The notes beneath the pieces are model-generated. The model was not told where the DNA came from, ran no database searches, and was given only the letters and a program-made list of their open reading frames with translations. Positions 18,244 to 27,531 of a DNA stretch of 45,815 nt are shown here, piece by piece. The DNA is from Acidimicrobiaceae bacterium (lineage in GTDB: Bacteria; Actinomycetota; Acidimicrobiia; Acidimicrobiales; RAAP-2): positions 24,286-70,100 of the forward strand of contig PKZO01000065.1 in NCBI GenBank assembly GCA_003133125.1, given 5' to 3'. Numbering within the stretch: position 1 is the stretch's first letter; the number at the start of each line of letters is the position of its first letter. A program made the translations under genes and the position numbers.

Positions 18244-20280
18244 TCATTTCAAGTGCGTGAGACCAACTGAATTGATTACTGCCCTCGTTGTTCCAGGAAT
18301 TGATAGGAGAATCTCCAAAGCGTCATGCGACTTGGGCTCTACGGGCTGCTCAGTAAAGAGTCCAGAGCCGGCGTAGGCCCTTTGAGTGACGTAATTGGTT
18401 AGGACCCCATTTATCGTTCTCGTTTCGTTCAATCCGCCGGTCGAAGAAATGGTCGTCTTGGCGACTAGGGCATTGGCCGAGGCATCGTAAATTCGAACCT
18501 GGACCGGACCGTTAGAAGTGAGTCGAACAGAGGCCGAATACTTACCATTTACGAGACTCCAGTAATCTCCCCAGATCAACAGTTGCGAGGGGCCAGCCCA
18601 CTTGATGCCCCACTGTTTCTCAGGGCCTTTCGTCACTGCGCTGGCCGACGAAGTTTCTAGAAGCCATGCCGGGATGGAATCTTCGTTGGTGAAATTGACC
18701 GACGTGCGATGTAACCCTGGGCGCCATTTGAAAACATAGACGCCATTTGAGTTGATGACGAGGCGGGCATGCAGCCTATTGACGATCTGACCGATTTGGG
18801 ATTCCGACGATATTGCCGTCTCAGTCTCGATTCCGTCGAATGGAGTTATGACAAACCAGACCGTTTTGCTGTGAATCGCAAAGCCGTCAGCGGGACCCAC
18901 GTCAAGGGCGTAGATCCATTTACGGAATGAGAATGGCCCCATGACTCCTTGAGAAGCGATTACTTCATCGTTGGGGTGAATCATGGAAAGCGTCTGACTG
19001 AGGGTTGCGGCAGTTGCGGCAGACGTATTTACCCATTGCTGCTCAGTTCGTGGGAACCACACCCGCGACCAGCCGAGCACGTTGAGTACGGCAAGGACCG
19101 CCAGGAGACCTGCGCCAATCTTCTTCCATCGCTGGCGCGCAGCAGCGAGTGCCACGCACACTGTCACGGTACCGAAGGGGATCAGAAGAAGCAGCGGAAG
19201 ATTGTTCTGTACCGAGGGCTGAATGAAAGTTGGGGTCCCGGAAAGGGAACCTTCGAAGAGCACGAGGAAGGATATTCCAAAGGCCCACGGACTGAACAAG
19301 CCAATGAGTCCTCCGCTCGACACGTCAGCGAAGATGTCGTGACGAACAGACCAAATGGTCGAAATTGGACGGCTCGGGTGTTCGACGATCGTCTTCAGAA
19401 AATCAAACGTCGTCACCGTCTTAAAATGCAATCCTTTAGTCAAATTCGAGTACACCCCGGAGGCCTGGTCTCCTCCGATAAGGGATACGAGGAAGAGCCA
19501 CCCAACACCGAGCACGAGGAGTAGAAGACCCGTGCGTCGCCATTTTCGTCCTGCGAACATCGCCGTGAGACCGATTCCGGCGACGTAGGTGGCTGCTATC
19601 GCCCCGCCAGTGAGAGTGATCAGTGCCCATATCCATCCGCGCCGGGCGTGTCCTCTCCAAAAAGCATGCGACGAAAGTAGGGCGGGGAGCAGGACAACCG
19701 CTTCGGGATGGAAATCAAACGTGTCAATCCAAAGTGTCCACGGATTGGCTATGAGAAGTATGAGTCCGGCTATGGGAAAGAGTACGGACCAGGCTCCAAG
19801 GTTTTTGTCATTTATCGCTTTCGCGGTAATTTCACACATCCAGATGAAGAGCAAGGCTGCGCATCCGGCGGTCGCTGCGTCTTGGAGCCAAAGAAGGGTA
19901 ACTGCGTGAGGCCAGAGGTACCACAAGGCGGCCAGTGGCCACATCATCACTTGCACTGTGCTGTGAAAGAAAGATGGAGGAAACGTCGTCGAATATGGAT
20001 CAAAGTTTCCGTGCGCGATCAGATACCAGGGTTGTGCGTAATAGGAGTAGTCCATGGTGAGCGAAAATCTTCGAACGAGAAACGAACTCCAGTCCGCGAG
20101 TGCAAGGAATGCACCGAAGATGACGACCAAGCCGTATGCCTGAACTCGCTGTAAGGATTCCGGCCACGAACTGCGGGTGGGCACGACTTCGCCTCCGCAT
20201 TTAAGCCATCGAATTAGGACATGCCGAACATTGCTACTAGACAATTCGATATCGGGGTCGTCCCGCAAATCGTTGCTCAC
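18244..20280 (-). CDS. DUF2079-like polytopic membrane protein (putative GT-C-type)
   Basis: 678 aa; FSLTMDYSYYAQPWYLIAHGNFDPYSTTFPPSFFHSTVQVMMWPLAALWYLWPHAVTLLWLQDAATAGCAALL resembles DUF2079 N-terminal region; long extracytoplasmic C-domain. Confidence 0.65.
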   Translation of the reverse strand: MSNDLRDDPDIELSSSNVRHVLIRWLKCGGEVVPTRSSWPESLQRVQAYGLVVIFGAFLALADWSSFLVRRFSLTMDYSYYAQPWYLIAHGNFDPYSTTFPPSFFHSTVQVMMWPLAALWYLWPHAVTLLWLQDAATAGCAALLFIWMCEITAKAINDKNLGAWSVLFPIAGLILLIANPWTLWIDTFDFHPEAVVLLPALLSSHAFWRGHARRGWIWALITLTGGAIAATYVAGIGLTAMFAGRKWRRTGLLLLVLGVGWLFLVSLIGGDQASGVYSNLTKGLHFKTVTTFDFLKTIVEHPSRPISTIWSVRHDIFADVSSGGLIGLFSPWAFGISFLVLFEGSLSGTPTFIQPSVQNNLPLLLLIPFGTVTVCVALAAARQRWKKIGAGLLAVLAVLNVLGWSRVWFPRTEQQWVNTSAATAATLSQTLSMIHPNDEVIASQGVMGPFSFRKWIYALDVGPADGFAIHSKTVWFVITPFDGIETETAISSESQIGQIVNRLHARLVINSNGVYVFKWRPGLHRTSVNFTNEDSIPAWLLETSSASAVTKGPEKQWGIKWAGPSQLLIWGDYWSLVNGKYSASVRLTSNGPVQVRIYDASANALVAKTTISSTGGLNETRTINGVLTNYVTQRAYAGSGLFTEQPVEPKSHDALEILLSIPGTTRAVINSVGLTHLK

Positions 20281-20691
20281 AGAGCAATCTCGGCACTATT
20301 GACAAAGGTCAATTTGATGCCCAAATACGTTGCAAAGTGAAATACAAGCCGAGGTAGAGCGCTCTGCAAGTTTTGAGAATCCGGTTTAGTGGTCCCTGTG
20401 AAGTGCACGATGGAATTGGGCCAGCAAGTGGGTGCACCGAAGAGTGACTCGGGGTGCTCAGAGTTTGAATTCATCGGTTCTTACGATCAACAATACGGGA
20501 AGAGCAGATCGCTGCGGTTAGCGTGCCCATCATTACTCTTCGCATTTTTGCAACAGTAGTAGATGGCTTTGGTGTAATCGCCCAAGAACCACACGTTCTC
20601 TGTTTTCCTCACCTCTCATGTCGTACTTGGCGTTTCGTTAAATCCGTTGCCTTTGAGCTGTTCTCATGGTTAACAACGTGGGTGGCTTCTG

Positions 20692-21062
20692 ATGTCTAAG
20701 TGGAACTTTCGAGTATTTCCCGACGATGTCAACGAGGCGCTCGCGCTTTAAGGCGCGCCGGGAATCTTCAACACCGATCAAGGATCGCAATTCACTGGCG
20801 AAGCCTTCACCACGGTGTTGCTCGACGCCGGCGTCAAGATCTCCAAGGACAGCGTGGGCCAAGCGATCGACAACGTGTTCATTGAGCGCCTCTGGCGAAC
20901 GCTCAAATCTACCTGAACCCCGCCGAGAACGAATCAGCGTGTCGCGCGGGCATCAGCGAATTCCTCAAATACTCCAACGAAGAACGACCGCACTTGTCAC
21001 TTGATGACGCCACGCCCAACGAGGTCTACTATTCGTTACGTGACAACCTGCTCACCTTTTAA
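20692..21062 (+). pseudogene. IS3-family (IS150-like) transposase OrfB integrase-core remnant with in-frame stop and frameshift
   Basis: Frame at 20761 reads GIFNTDQGSQFTGEAFTTVLLDAGVKISKDSVGQAIDNVFIERLWRTLKST*; upstream stop TAA at 20749; after a frameshift it continues IYLNPAENESACRAGISEFLKYSNEERPHLSLDDATPNEVYYSLRDNLLTF* ending 21062. Confidence 0.9.
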
Positions 21063-21100
21063 GAACAAGGTCAGGTTGTCCAAGTGGAGGGGTCCACTTG
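21063..21100. mobile_element. candidate right end of the decayed IS3 element (hairpin CAAGTGGA-GGGG-TCCACTTG at 21081-21100)
   Basis: Directly after transposase stop; sequence GGTCAGGTTGTCCAAGTGGAGGGGTCCA resembles an IS3-type terminal repeat; matching left end not found. Confidence 0.4.
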
Positions 21101-21206
21101 AGTCCTCCCTATTGCCGAGCGACTGCATCCTGGCACACGGACCCGCGTGACGCGTGTTTTGAGTGGGGACGCGAGAATTTGCCGGCCGGCAAAATCCTCC
21201 AAGAAA

Positions 21207-21230
21207 ACTTGCACTTGCACTTGCACTTGC
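21207..21230. repeat. hexanucleotide tandem repeat (ACTTGC)x4
   Basis: Direct reading of sequence, immediately 3' of tRNA-Leu. Confidence 0.9.
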
Positions 21231-21235
21231 ACTCG

Positions 21236-21319
21236 TGGGCGAGGGGGGACTTGAACCCCCACATCCTTTCGAATACAGGCACCTGAAGCCTGCGCGTCTG
21301 CCAATTTCGCCACTCGCCC
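21236..21319 (-). tRNA. tRNA-Leu (anticodon CAG)
   Basis: Reverse complement gives GGGCGAG acceptor pairing with CTCGCCC, anticodon stem CAGGC/GCCTG with loop TTCAGGT, long variable arm, GTTCAAG T-loop; no encoded CCA. Confidence 0.93.
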
Positions 21320-21406
21320 TGGGACCTCGCAAGATTAGTTCATGTCCGGAACCCTTAATTTTGCAACTTAATTGTCATACTTTTCGCCGGTACAGTTAGT
21401 GGAATC

Positions 21407-22054
21407 ATGGTTCTAAAAAGTGTGGAAAATCGCCTCGAGCGGATCTTTGTGAGGACGTTCTCGCGTCCCTTCAAGAATGCGCTGCAGCCCATTGAAATTG
21501 GTACTCGCATTGTCCGTGAGGTTGATCTAACGCGTCGGCTTTCGTCGTTAGGTCCTATTTCGCCTAACCAGGTACGAGTGTGGCTGGGTCCGTCAGACGC
21601 GGAGCGCTTTGATGGTTTCCAAAAGGCGCTGGTGGCTGAGCTTGAAGAAACCGTTCGTCAGCACGCAGTGAGCGAAGGCTACAGCTTCGTCGGTCCAGTG
21701 GTCGTCGAGATCTTCATTGACGATGGTCTAAAGGCTGGCGATCTCGCGGTAAAGACCGAGTTCGTCGCTGGTGACAGTCAACCGCGCCTGCTCGCGAGTG
21801 ACGGTAGGACCTTTGCCGTCGGCGATCAACCACTCATCATCGGACGTAGTCCCGATGTCGCTGTAGTGATCAATGACTCCAATGTTTCACGGCGCCATGC
21901 CGAAGTGTGGCGTACCAGTGAAGGCGTGGCCATTCGCGACCTGCAGTCGACGAATGGCACGTACGTAAATGGTCATCGCATCACCGCGGTGTCACTCTCG
22001 CCCCGCGACGACGTCACCGTGGGGCCGCTTCACTTTCGAATTGAGCTCGCTTGA
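21407..22054 (+). CDS. fhaA: FhaA-like protein (DUF3662 + C-terminal FHA domain)
   Basis: 215 aa; N-terminal VENRLERIFVRTFSRPFKNALQPIEI and FHA motif IIGRSPD...VSRRHAEVWR...LQSTNGTYVNG. Confidence 0.9.
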   Translation: MVLKSVENRLERIFVRTFSRPFKNALQPIEIGTRIVREVDLTRRLSSLGPISPNQVRVWLGPSDAERFDGFQKALVAELEETVRQHAVSEGYSFVGPVVVEIFIDDGLKAGDLAVKTEFVAGDSQPRLLASDGRTFAVGDQPLIIGRSPDVAVVINDSNVSRRHAEVWRTSEGVAIRDLQSTNGTYVNGHRITAVSLSPRDDVTVGPLHFRIELA

Positions 22055-22503
22055 TTCATCTGGAGGCGTCGACGAATTACGCCGCGATCGTGCGTCCAAT
22101 CCAGATTCTGGTCATGGCGGTAGCCCTTATATTCTTCGCACGCATCATTCGCGTAGCGTCACTGGAAGCTCGACCCGCAGACCTTGTACGAGGGTCGCGG
22201 CGTCGTCGCGGCGGCAACCTCGCCTTGGAGTTCATCGAACCCGCCGAGAGGGTCAGGGAGCGAGTTGAGATCAGCAACCCCATCACCGTGGGGCGCAGTC
22301 CAGCGTGTGACCTTAGCGTTCAAGACACGTACATCTCCTCTCGTCACGCTCGGCTCGTTAATGACGCGGGCGAGCTTTCGATCGAGGATCTCGGATCGAC
22401 CAACGGTACGTACGTGAATCAAGAGATGGTGAAGGGGCGAGTGCAGCTAGAGCGCGGCGACATCGTACAAGTCGGCGGAGTCATCTTTGAGGTGGTTCGT
22501 TGA
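22051..22503 (+). CDS. fhaB: FhaB-like protein (single TM + FHA domain)
   Basis: 150 aa; N-terminal TM, VGRSPACDLSVQDTYISSRHARLVN...LGSTNGTYVN. Confidence 0.9.
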   Translation: MIHLEASTNYAAIVRPIQILVMAVALIFFARIIRVASLEARPADLVRGSRRRRGGNLALEFIEPAERVRERVEISNPITVGRSPACDLSVQDTYISSRHARLVNDAGELSIEDLGSTNGTYVNQEMVKGRVQLERGDIVQVGGVIFEVVR

Positions 22504-23717
22504 CGCGTTGGCGTTATGCCGCTGCGACCGACATCGGACTCGTACGAGAGACGAATCAGGACGCGATTTTCATTGATGATTCGCTGGCCGTTGTCGCGGA
22601 CGGCATGGGTGGTCACGCGGCTGGTGAAGTCGCATCCGCGATGACCATCGAAAACGTGCACGAGGGATTTCTTACCGATCAAACCGTGGAGGGATTACTC
22701 CACGCCATTGAATCAGCCAATGCAGCAGTGCTTCGCGAAGCGCGTGACAATCCAAACCGGTTCGGGATGGGGACCACGATCGTCGCGGTGGGCTTGACTC
22801 GCGACAAGCTTGGCGTCGTGTCGCCGACCCTGTTTCACGTAGGTGATTCGCGGGTCTACCAGTTGCGCGACGGAGCCCTTCGCCAACTCACCGAGGACCA
22901 TAGCGTCGCCGAGGAGTGGGTTCGCATGGGTCGACTCACACCAGAGGAGGCTCTTAATCATCCGCGGCGCCATCAACTCACCAGGGGTGTCGGTGTCGAG
23001 GACACCATAGATATCGACGTCATGTCCATCAACGCGCAAGCGGGCGATCGACTCCTGCTGTGCAGCGACGGTCTCTCCAACGAGTTGTCTCCCGAAGGGA
23101 TTGCGCGTCTCGCAAGTGCCCCGGTTCCCCTGGACCAGGCCGTGAACAATTTGGTTGAGGCCGCCAAGCAATCAGGGGGACACGACAACATCTCCGCGGT
23201 CCTGGTGGAATTCGATGAGGCTGAGGTGTCGAGCAAGCAAATCAAGAGGACACTCGGTACCGCGCCACCTCCGGTGGCTCAGATCTCTCGCCCCGGATCT
23301 CATCGTGCGAAACGCAAGGGGGGCTGGTTCAGTTGGCGCGTTGGTGTCGGCTCCTTGTTGGGAATCGGCATCGTGATCGGTTTCTTTGTGGTGCTGCACT
23401 GGTACGCGTACTCGACGTATTACCTGGCGCCCGATCACGGCGTCATTGGTGTCTACCAGGGCCAACCATCGGGAGTCCTTTGGTTCAAACCAGTGTTGGT
23501 GGCTCCAACGAACTATTCCTACGCACAGTTGCGTCCCGCCGACCAGATCTCTTTGAACGCCACCATTAGCGAACCTTCCCTCGACGCCGCCCTGTCGTAC
23601 GCCGCCTCGATCCATTCCGAATGGCAAGCGAGTCAGACATCCTCGGTCACGACGACGACCGTTGGTACAACGACGACTACGGTTGCAACGACGACCACCA
23701 CGGCCAAGAAGGGGTAG
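22500..23717 (+). CDS. pstP: PP2C-family Ser/Thr phosphatase with TM and Thr-rich extracytoplasmic tail
   Basis: 405 aa; DIGLVRETNQDAIFI, VVADGMGGHAAGEVAS, HVGDSRVYQLRDG, LLLCSDGLSNEL, GGHDNISAVLV. Confidence 0.92.
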   Translation: MTRWRYAAATDIGLVRETNQDAIFIDDSLAVVADGMGGHAAGEVASAMTIENVHEGFLTDQTVEGLLHAIESANAAVLREARDNPNRFGMGTTIVAVGLTRDKLGVVSPTLFHVGDSRVYQLRDGALRQLTEDHSVAEEWVRMGRLTPEEALNHPRRHQLTRGVGVEDTIDIDVMSINAQAGDRLLLCSDGLSNELSPEGIARLASAPVPLDQAVNNLVEAAKQSGGHDNISAVLVEFDEAEVSSKQIKRTLGTAPPPVAQISRPGSHRAKRKGGWFSWRVGVGSLLGIGIVIGFFVVLHWYAYSTYYLAPDHGVIGVYQGQPSGVLWFKPVLVAPTNYSYAQLRPADQISLNATISEPSLDAALSYAASIHSEWQASQTSSVTTTTVGTTTTTVATTTTTAKKG

Positions 23718-23720
23718 CTC

Positions 23721-25220
23721 GTGTCACGACGTTTGAGCATCCTGGCGACAATTATCCTTCTGCTGTTCGTGATCGTGGCGGTGCAGTCGGTGAATATACA
23801 GTTCTTTCGTGCGGCGGCGCTCGATAAATCCCCGCTCAACCCGAGAGTGAACTCGACGTCGACGCAGTACCCGCGTGGCGAGATCGTCGCGAGTGACGGT
23901 ACCATCCTCGCCCAGTCGATACCCAGTGGCGATAGCACGTATCCCTACAAACGGATTTATCCGCTGGGCTCGCTGACCGCGGGAATCGTAGGATTCACGT
24001 CCCCTTATACCGAACCGTGGGGCATCGAGAACGAGTACGACAGTTACCTCACTGCTCACGCGCAACCGGCGACTAGTCTCGCCCAACTCTTGGCGCCCAC
24101 CAGTGCCGCGGACAGTGTCAATCTGACAATCCAAACCGCGGAACAAAAGGTGGCCCGCAACGCAATGGGGGGCCAGGACGGCGCCGCCGTGGTGCTCGAT
24201 CCGCACACGGGCGCGGTGCTCGCGATGTACTCGAATCCGACGTACAACCCCACACCGCTGACCTCATTGGACCCGACCGCGGTTGCTGCGGCTTACAAGA
24301 AGATCACGACACCCGACTCGCACGGGTTCCCGCCGCTTGGTCTGGTTGCTACCCAGCAGACGTTCCCACCGGGTTCAACATTCAAGGTCATCACGACCGC
24401 GGCGGCGGTCGTGGGTAATCCGGCGCTTCTCACCAAGTCCTATCCGGACAAGGCCTTTGCCAAGCTTCCGCACTCGAACAAGCTTCTTTACAACGACGGT
24501 GGTTCGAAGTGCGGGGGAACGGTGGCGGTCATGCTGCCCGAGTCGTGCGACCCGGGCTACGCGCTGCTCGGACTGGACTTGGGTGCGGACCTGATGTCGG
24601 CGACGGCGGACTCCTTTGGGTACAACCAGGTGCCACCGCTGGACCTTCCTAACGTCGTGCCGAGCTATTTTCCTACTGCCGCGTCCTTCTCCAGCAACCT
24701 TCCCGGCCTCGCGTATTCGGCGATTGGCCAGGAGAACGTGCGCGCGACCGCCCTCCAAAATGCTCTGGTGGCGGCGGCGGTGGCGAACGGCGGCGTGATG
24801 ATGACGCCGCACCTGATGTCGAGCATCACGTCACCCGATGGATCGACTGTGAAGCGCTATGGCGACACCGTTTGGCAGACGCCGCTGACGGCGTCCCAGG
24901 CCGCCCAGATTGTTCCCCTGATGGAGAACGTCGTCAAAGATGGAACCGCCTATGGAATCTTTCCAGCGGACCTCGACGTCGCGGCCAAGACCGGGACCGC
25001 CCAGACCGGTAACAGCAAGAAGAATACTGACGACTGGATGATCGCCTTCGCTCCCGCGACCGATCCCACGGTCGCCGTGGCGGTCGTCATGCCTTTCCAG
25101 TCTGTGTCGGCCTACGGCGCGACAGTGGCTGGACCAATTGTCAAGTGCCTCATCGAAGGCGAACTCGCTCTTCAGGCGGGTCTCCCCGCCTCGGGAACGT
25201 CTACGACGTGCCCGAGCTGA
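23721..25220 (+). CDS. pbpA: penicillin-binding protein 2 / PbpA-like transpeptidase
   Basis: 499 aa; N-terminal TM, PPGSTFKVI (SxxK), AAKTGTAQTGN (KTG). Confidence 0.9.
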   Translation: MSRRLSILATIILLLFVIVAVQSVNIQFFRAAALDKSPLNPRVNSTSTQYPRGEIVASDGTILAQSIPSGDSTYPYKRIYPLGSLTAGIVGFTSPYTEPWGIENEYDSYLTAHAQPATSLAQLLAPTSAADSVNLTIQTAEQKVARNAMGGQDGAAVVLDPHTGAVLAMYSNPTYNPTPLTSLDPTAVAAAYKKITTPDSHGFPPLGLVATQQTFPPGSTFKVITTAAAVVGNPALLTKSYPDKAFAKLPHSNKLLYNDGGSKCGGTVAVMLPESCDPGYALLGLDLGADLMSATADSFGYNQVPPLDLPNVVPSYFPTAASFSSNLPGLAYSAIGQENVRATALQNALVAAAVANGGVMMTPHLMSSITSPDGSTVKRYGDTVWQTPLTASQAAQIVPLMENVVKDGTAYGIFPADLDVAAKTGTAQTGNSKKNTDDWMIAFAPATDPTVAVAVVMPFQSVSAYGATVAGPIVKCLIEGELALQAGLPASGTSTTCPS

Positions 25221-25263
25221 CCACCGGTACCAGGAAGAGCCAGAGCGTAGGCTAGAGAAAGTT

Positions 25264-27195
25264 ATGGAACCGGTCAGCGACCCCCGAATCTACTCAAACC
25301 GGTATCAAGTTACCCATTTGATTGCCCGTGGCGGCATGGCCATGGTGTATCGCGCGCAAGATCTTCTCTTGAACCGACCAGTGGCGTTGAAGATTCTCTA
25401 TCCAGAACTGAGCGCGGACCCGCTGTTCGTTGAGCGATTTCGCCGCGAAGCACAAGCCGCGGCGAACCTTTCGCATCCCAACATCGTGCCGGTTTTCGAC
25501 TGGGGCGAGGATGAAGGAACTTATTTCATCGTGATGGAGTTGGTCGACGGTACGTCGCTCGCCGACATGTTGCGGGGCTCGCGACGCCTCACCCCGTCAC
25601 ACTCGGCACAGATAGTCGCTCAGGTCGCGGCGGCGCTCGGCTACGCCCATCGAAATGGCGTCGTCCACCGCGACGTGAAGCCCGGAAACATCCTGATCAC
25701 CAGCGACGGTCAGGTGAAGGTAACCGACTTTGGCATTGCCCAAGCGGTTTCGAGCGAAGACCACCTCGCTGAAGAGGGATCGGTGATGGGCACGGCGACG
25801 TACTTCTCACCCGAACAAGCTGAGGGCGCCTCCGTGGATGGACGAAGTGACGTCTATTCGCTCGGCGTGGTGTTGTTTGAGATGCTGGCGGGGCGACCTC
25901 CATTCATCGGTGACTCGCCCGTCGCGGTATCGAGCCAACACGTGCACGGTCGTGTGCCGCCTCCCACGGAGTTCAACAACGCCATTCCTCGTGACCTCGA
26001 GGCGATCGTGATGGAGTCACTCGCCAAGGCGCCGTCACAGCGCTACCAGTCGGCTGACGAATTTCGCGCCGACCTGATTCGATTCAACGAGGGCCAGCCG
26101 GTGCAAGCGGCGGGATACGACGGGGCGTTTTTCGGCGCCGACGCCACGCGAGCGGTCTCCGCGGTTTCGATGGGCGATCGAACCATGTCGGTGCCGGTCA
26201 TGTCGGGTCCCAGAACCGATATTCGGCGTCGACGTAACAACAACACTCCTGGCATCATCATCGCGGTCGTCATCGTGCTTCTCGCCATTGGTGGTCTTGG
26301 TTACTTCTTGTCCCAGCGCACCACCGCGGTGACGTCGATGCCCTACCTGCTCGGACAGGATGTCTCCTCGGCGACGGCGACAATCCGCTCGGACGGTTTG
26401 TCGCTAGGTCCAGTGCGTCAGGTCGCTTCGAACAAGCGCAAGGGTACGGTCGTCGCGACTGACCCAGGAGCTGGCAAGAAGGTCACCAAGGGTGAGGCAG
26501 TCTCGCTCAAGGTTTCGATAGGTGTTTCCTCGAGTCCAGTCACCGTGCCCAACGTCACGGGCATGACGCTCTCGAGTGCCGAGAGCATCCTCGCGAGCGC
26601 TGGCCTTAACTACGTCACTCTCCCCACCACATCCCCGCCACCGGGTGCCGCCCCGAACAAGGTTCTTTTGCAATCGCCCGCCGCCCTCTCCAAGGCGAAA
26701 ACAGGTAACAAGGTGACTCTCACGATTCTTGCGTCCACGGCGACGTTCTCGCTACCGTCGGTCGCGGGTCAGACCCAGGTAGAAGCGACGACAGTACTCG
26801 TCCAGGACCAACTGAAGGTGAGCGCCACCCAGAGCACGGCGTGCTCGAACAAGGTGGCTTCGGGTCTGGTCGTCAGCACCCTGCCCGCGGCGGCGAGTCA
26901 GGTACAAGCGGGTGCCGTGATCCAACTCGTGACTTCTTCGGGTGTGTGCCAGGTCGTCGTACCCAACGTCGTCAACCTCACCCAAGGCGCCGCGACGACG
27001 TCCTTGACCAGTCAAGGGCTCACCGCGGCCGTGATTGCGGCGGATCCCACCTCGTGCCTGCTCGCGCAGGTCGGTACCGTTGTCTCGCAGAACCCGATTG
27101 GCGGGACTTCGGTTCCCGCGGCTTCAGCGGTGCAGATCTCGGTTTGTCAATCAAGCACTGAGTCCACGACCACTACCACCACGCCCGTTAGTTAA
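25264..27195 (+). CDS. pknB: Ser/Thr protein kinase with about four PASTA domains
   Basis: HRDVKPGNILITSDGQVKVTDFGIAQ, APE-like region FSPEQAEG, TM segment, four PASTA-like units, Thr-rich end. Start at ATG 25264 rather than track start 25138. Confidence 0.93.
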   Translation: MEPVSDPRIYSNRYQVTHLIARGGMAMVYRAQDLLLNRPVALKILYPELSADPLFVERFRREAQAAANLSHPNIVPVFDWGEDEGTYFIVMELVDGTSLADMLRGSRRLTPSHSAQIVAQVAAALGYAHRNGVVHRDVKPGNILITSDGQVKVTDFGIAQAVSSEDHLAEEGSVMGTATYFSPEQAEGASVDGRSDVYSLGVVLFEMLAGRPPFIGDSPVAVSSQHVHGRVPPPTEFNNAIPRDLEAIVMESLAKAPSQRYQSADEFRADLIRFNEGQPVQAAGYDGAFFGADATRAVSAVSMGDRTMSVPVMSGPRTDIRRRRNNNTPGIIIAVVIVLLAIGGLGYFLSQRTTAVTSMPYLLGQDVSSATATIRSDGLSLGPVRQVASNKRKGTVVATDPGAGKKVTKGEAVSLKVSIGVSSSPVTVPNVTGMTLSSAESILASAGLNYVTLPTTSPPPGAAPNKVLLQSPAALSKAKTGNKVTLTILASTATFSLPSVAGQTQVEATTVLVQDQLKVSATQSTACSNKVASGLVVSTLPAAASQVQAGAVIQLVTSSGVCQVVVPNVVNLTQGAATTSLTSQGLTAAVIAADPTSCLLAQVGTVVSQNPIGGTSVPAASAVQISVCQSSTESTTTTTTPVS

Positions 27196-27227
27196 GCCCT
27201 TACCAGCGTTCGATAACATCGAGACCT

Positions 27228-27503
27228 ATGGCTAAGTCGCAATCACGTCAGAGCAGGGCAAAGACCGTCGGTCGTTACGTGCCCGCCGAGACTCGAGGAC
27301 GCGTGACGAGGAAGCGCCCCACCGGAGCCGATCACAGTCCGCGTTGGTTCGGATGGATGCTTCTGGGTCTGCTCGTCGCGGGCATGCTGTTCGTCGTGCT
27401 CAACTACCTCGCGGTGCTTCCCGGATCGACGTCCGTGTGGTATCTCGTGGTCGGTCTCGTCGCGATGTTCAGCGCCTTCTACCTCGCTACTCGATACCGC
27501 TAG
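27228..27503 (+). CDS. crgA: CrgA-like cell division protein
   Basis: 91 aa, two TM helices, basic N-terminus, WFGWMLLGLLVAGMLFVVLNYLAVLPGS...; position after pknB. Confidence 0.82.
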   Translation: MAKSQSRQSRAKTVGRYVPAETRGRVTRKRPTGADHSPRWFGWMLLGLLVAGMLFVVLNYLAVLPGSTSVWYLVVGLVAMFSAFYLATRYR

Positions 27504-27531
27504 CGGCACTGCGTCGAGTATCAGGTCTCGT

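Noticed and set aside
21036-21332. ORFs overlapping tRNA-Leu (GEIGRRAGFRCLYSKGCGGSSPPSP)
   Set aside because: Typical spurious translation of a tRNA gene and repeat.
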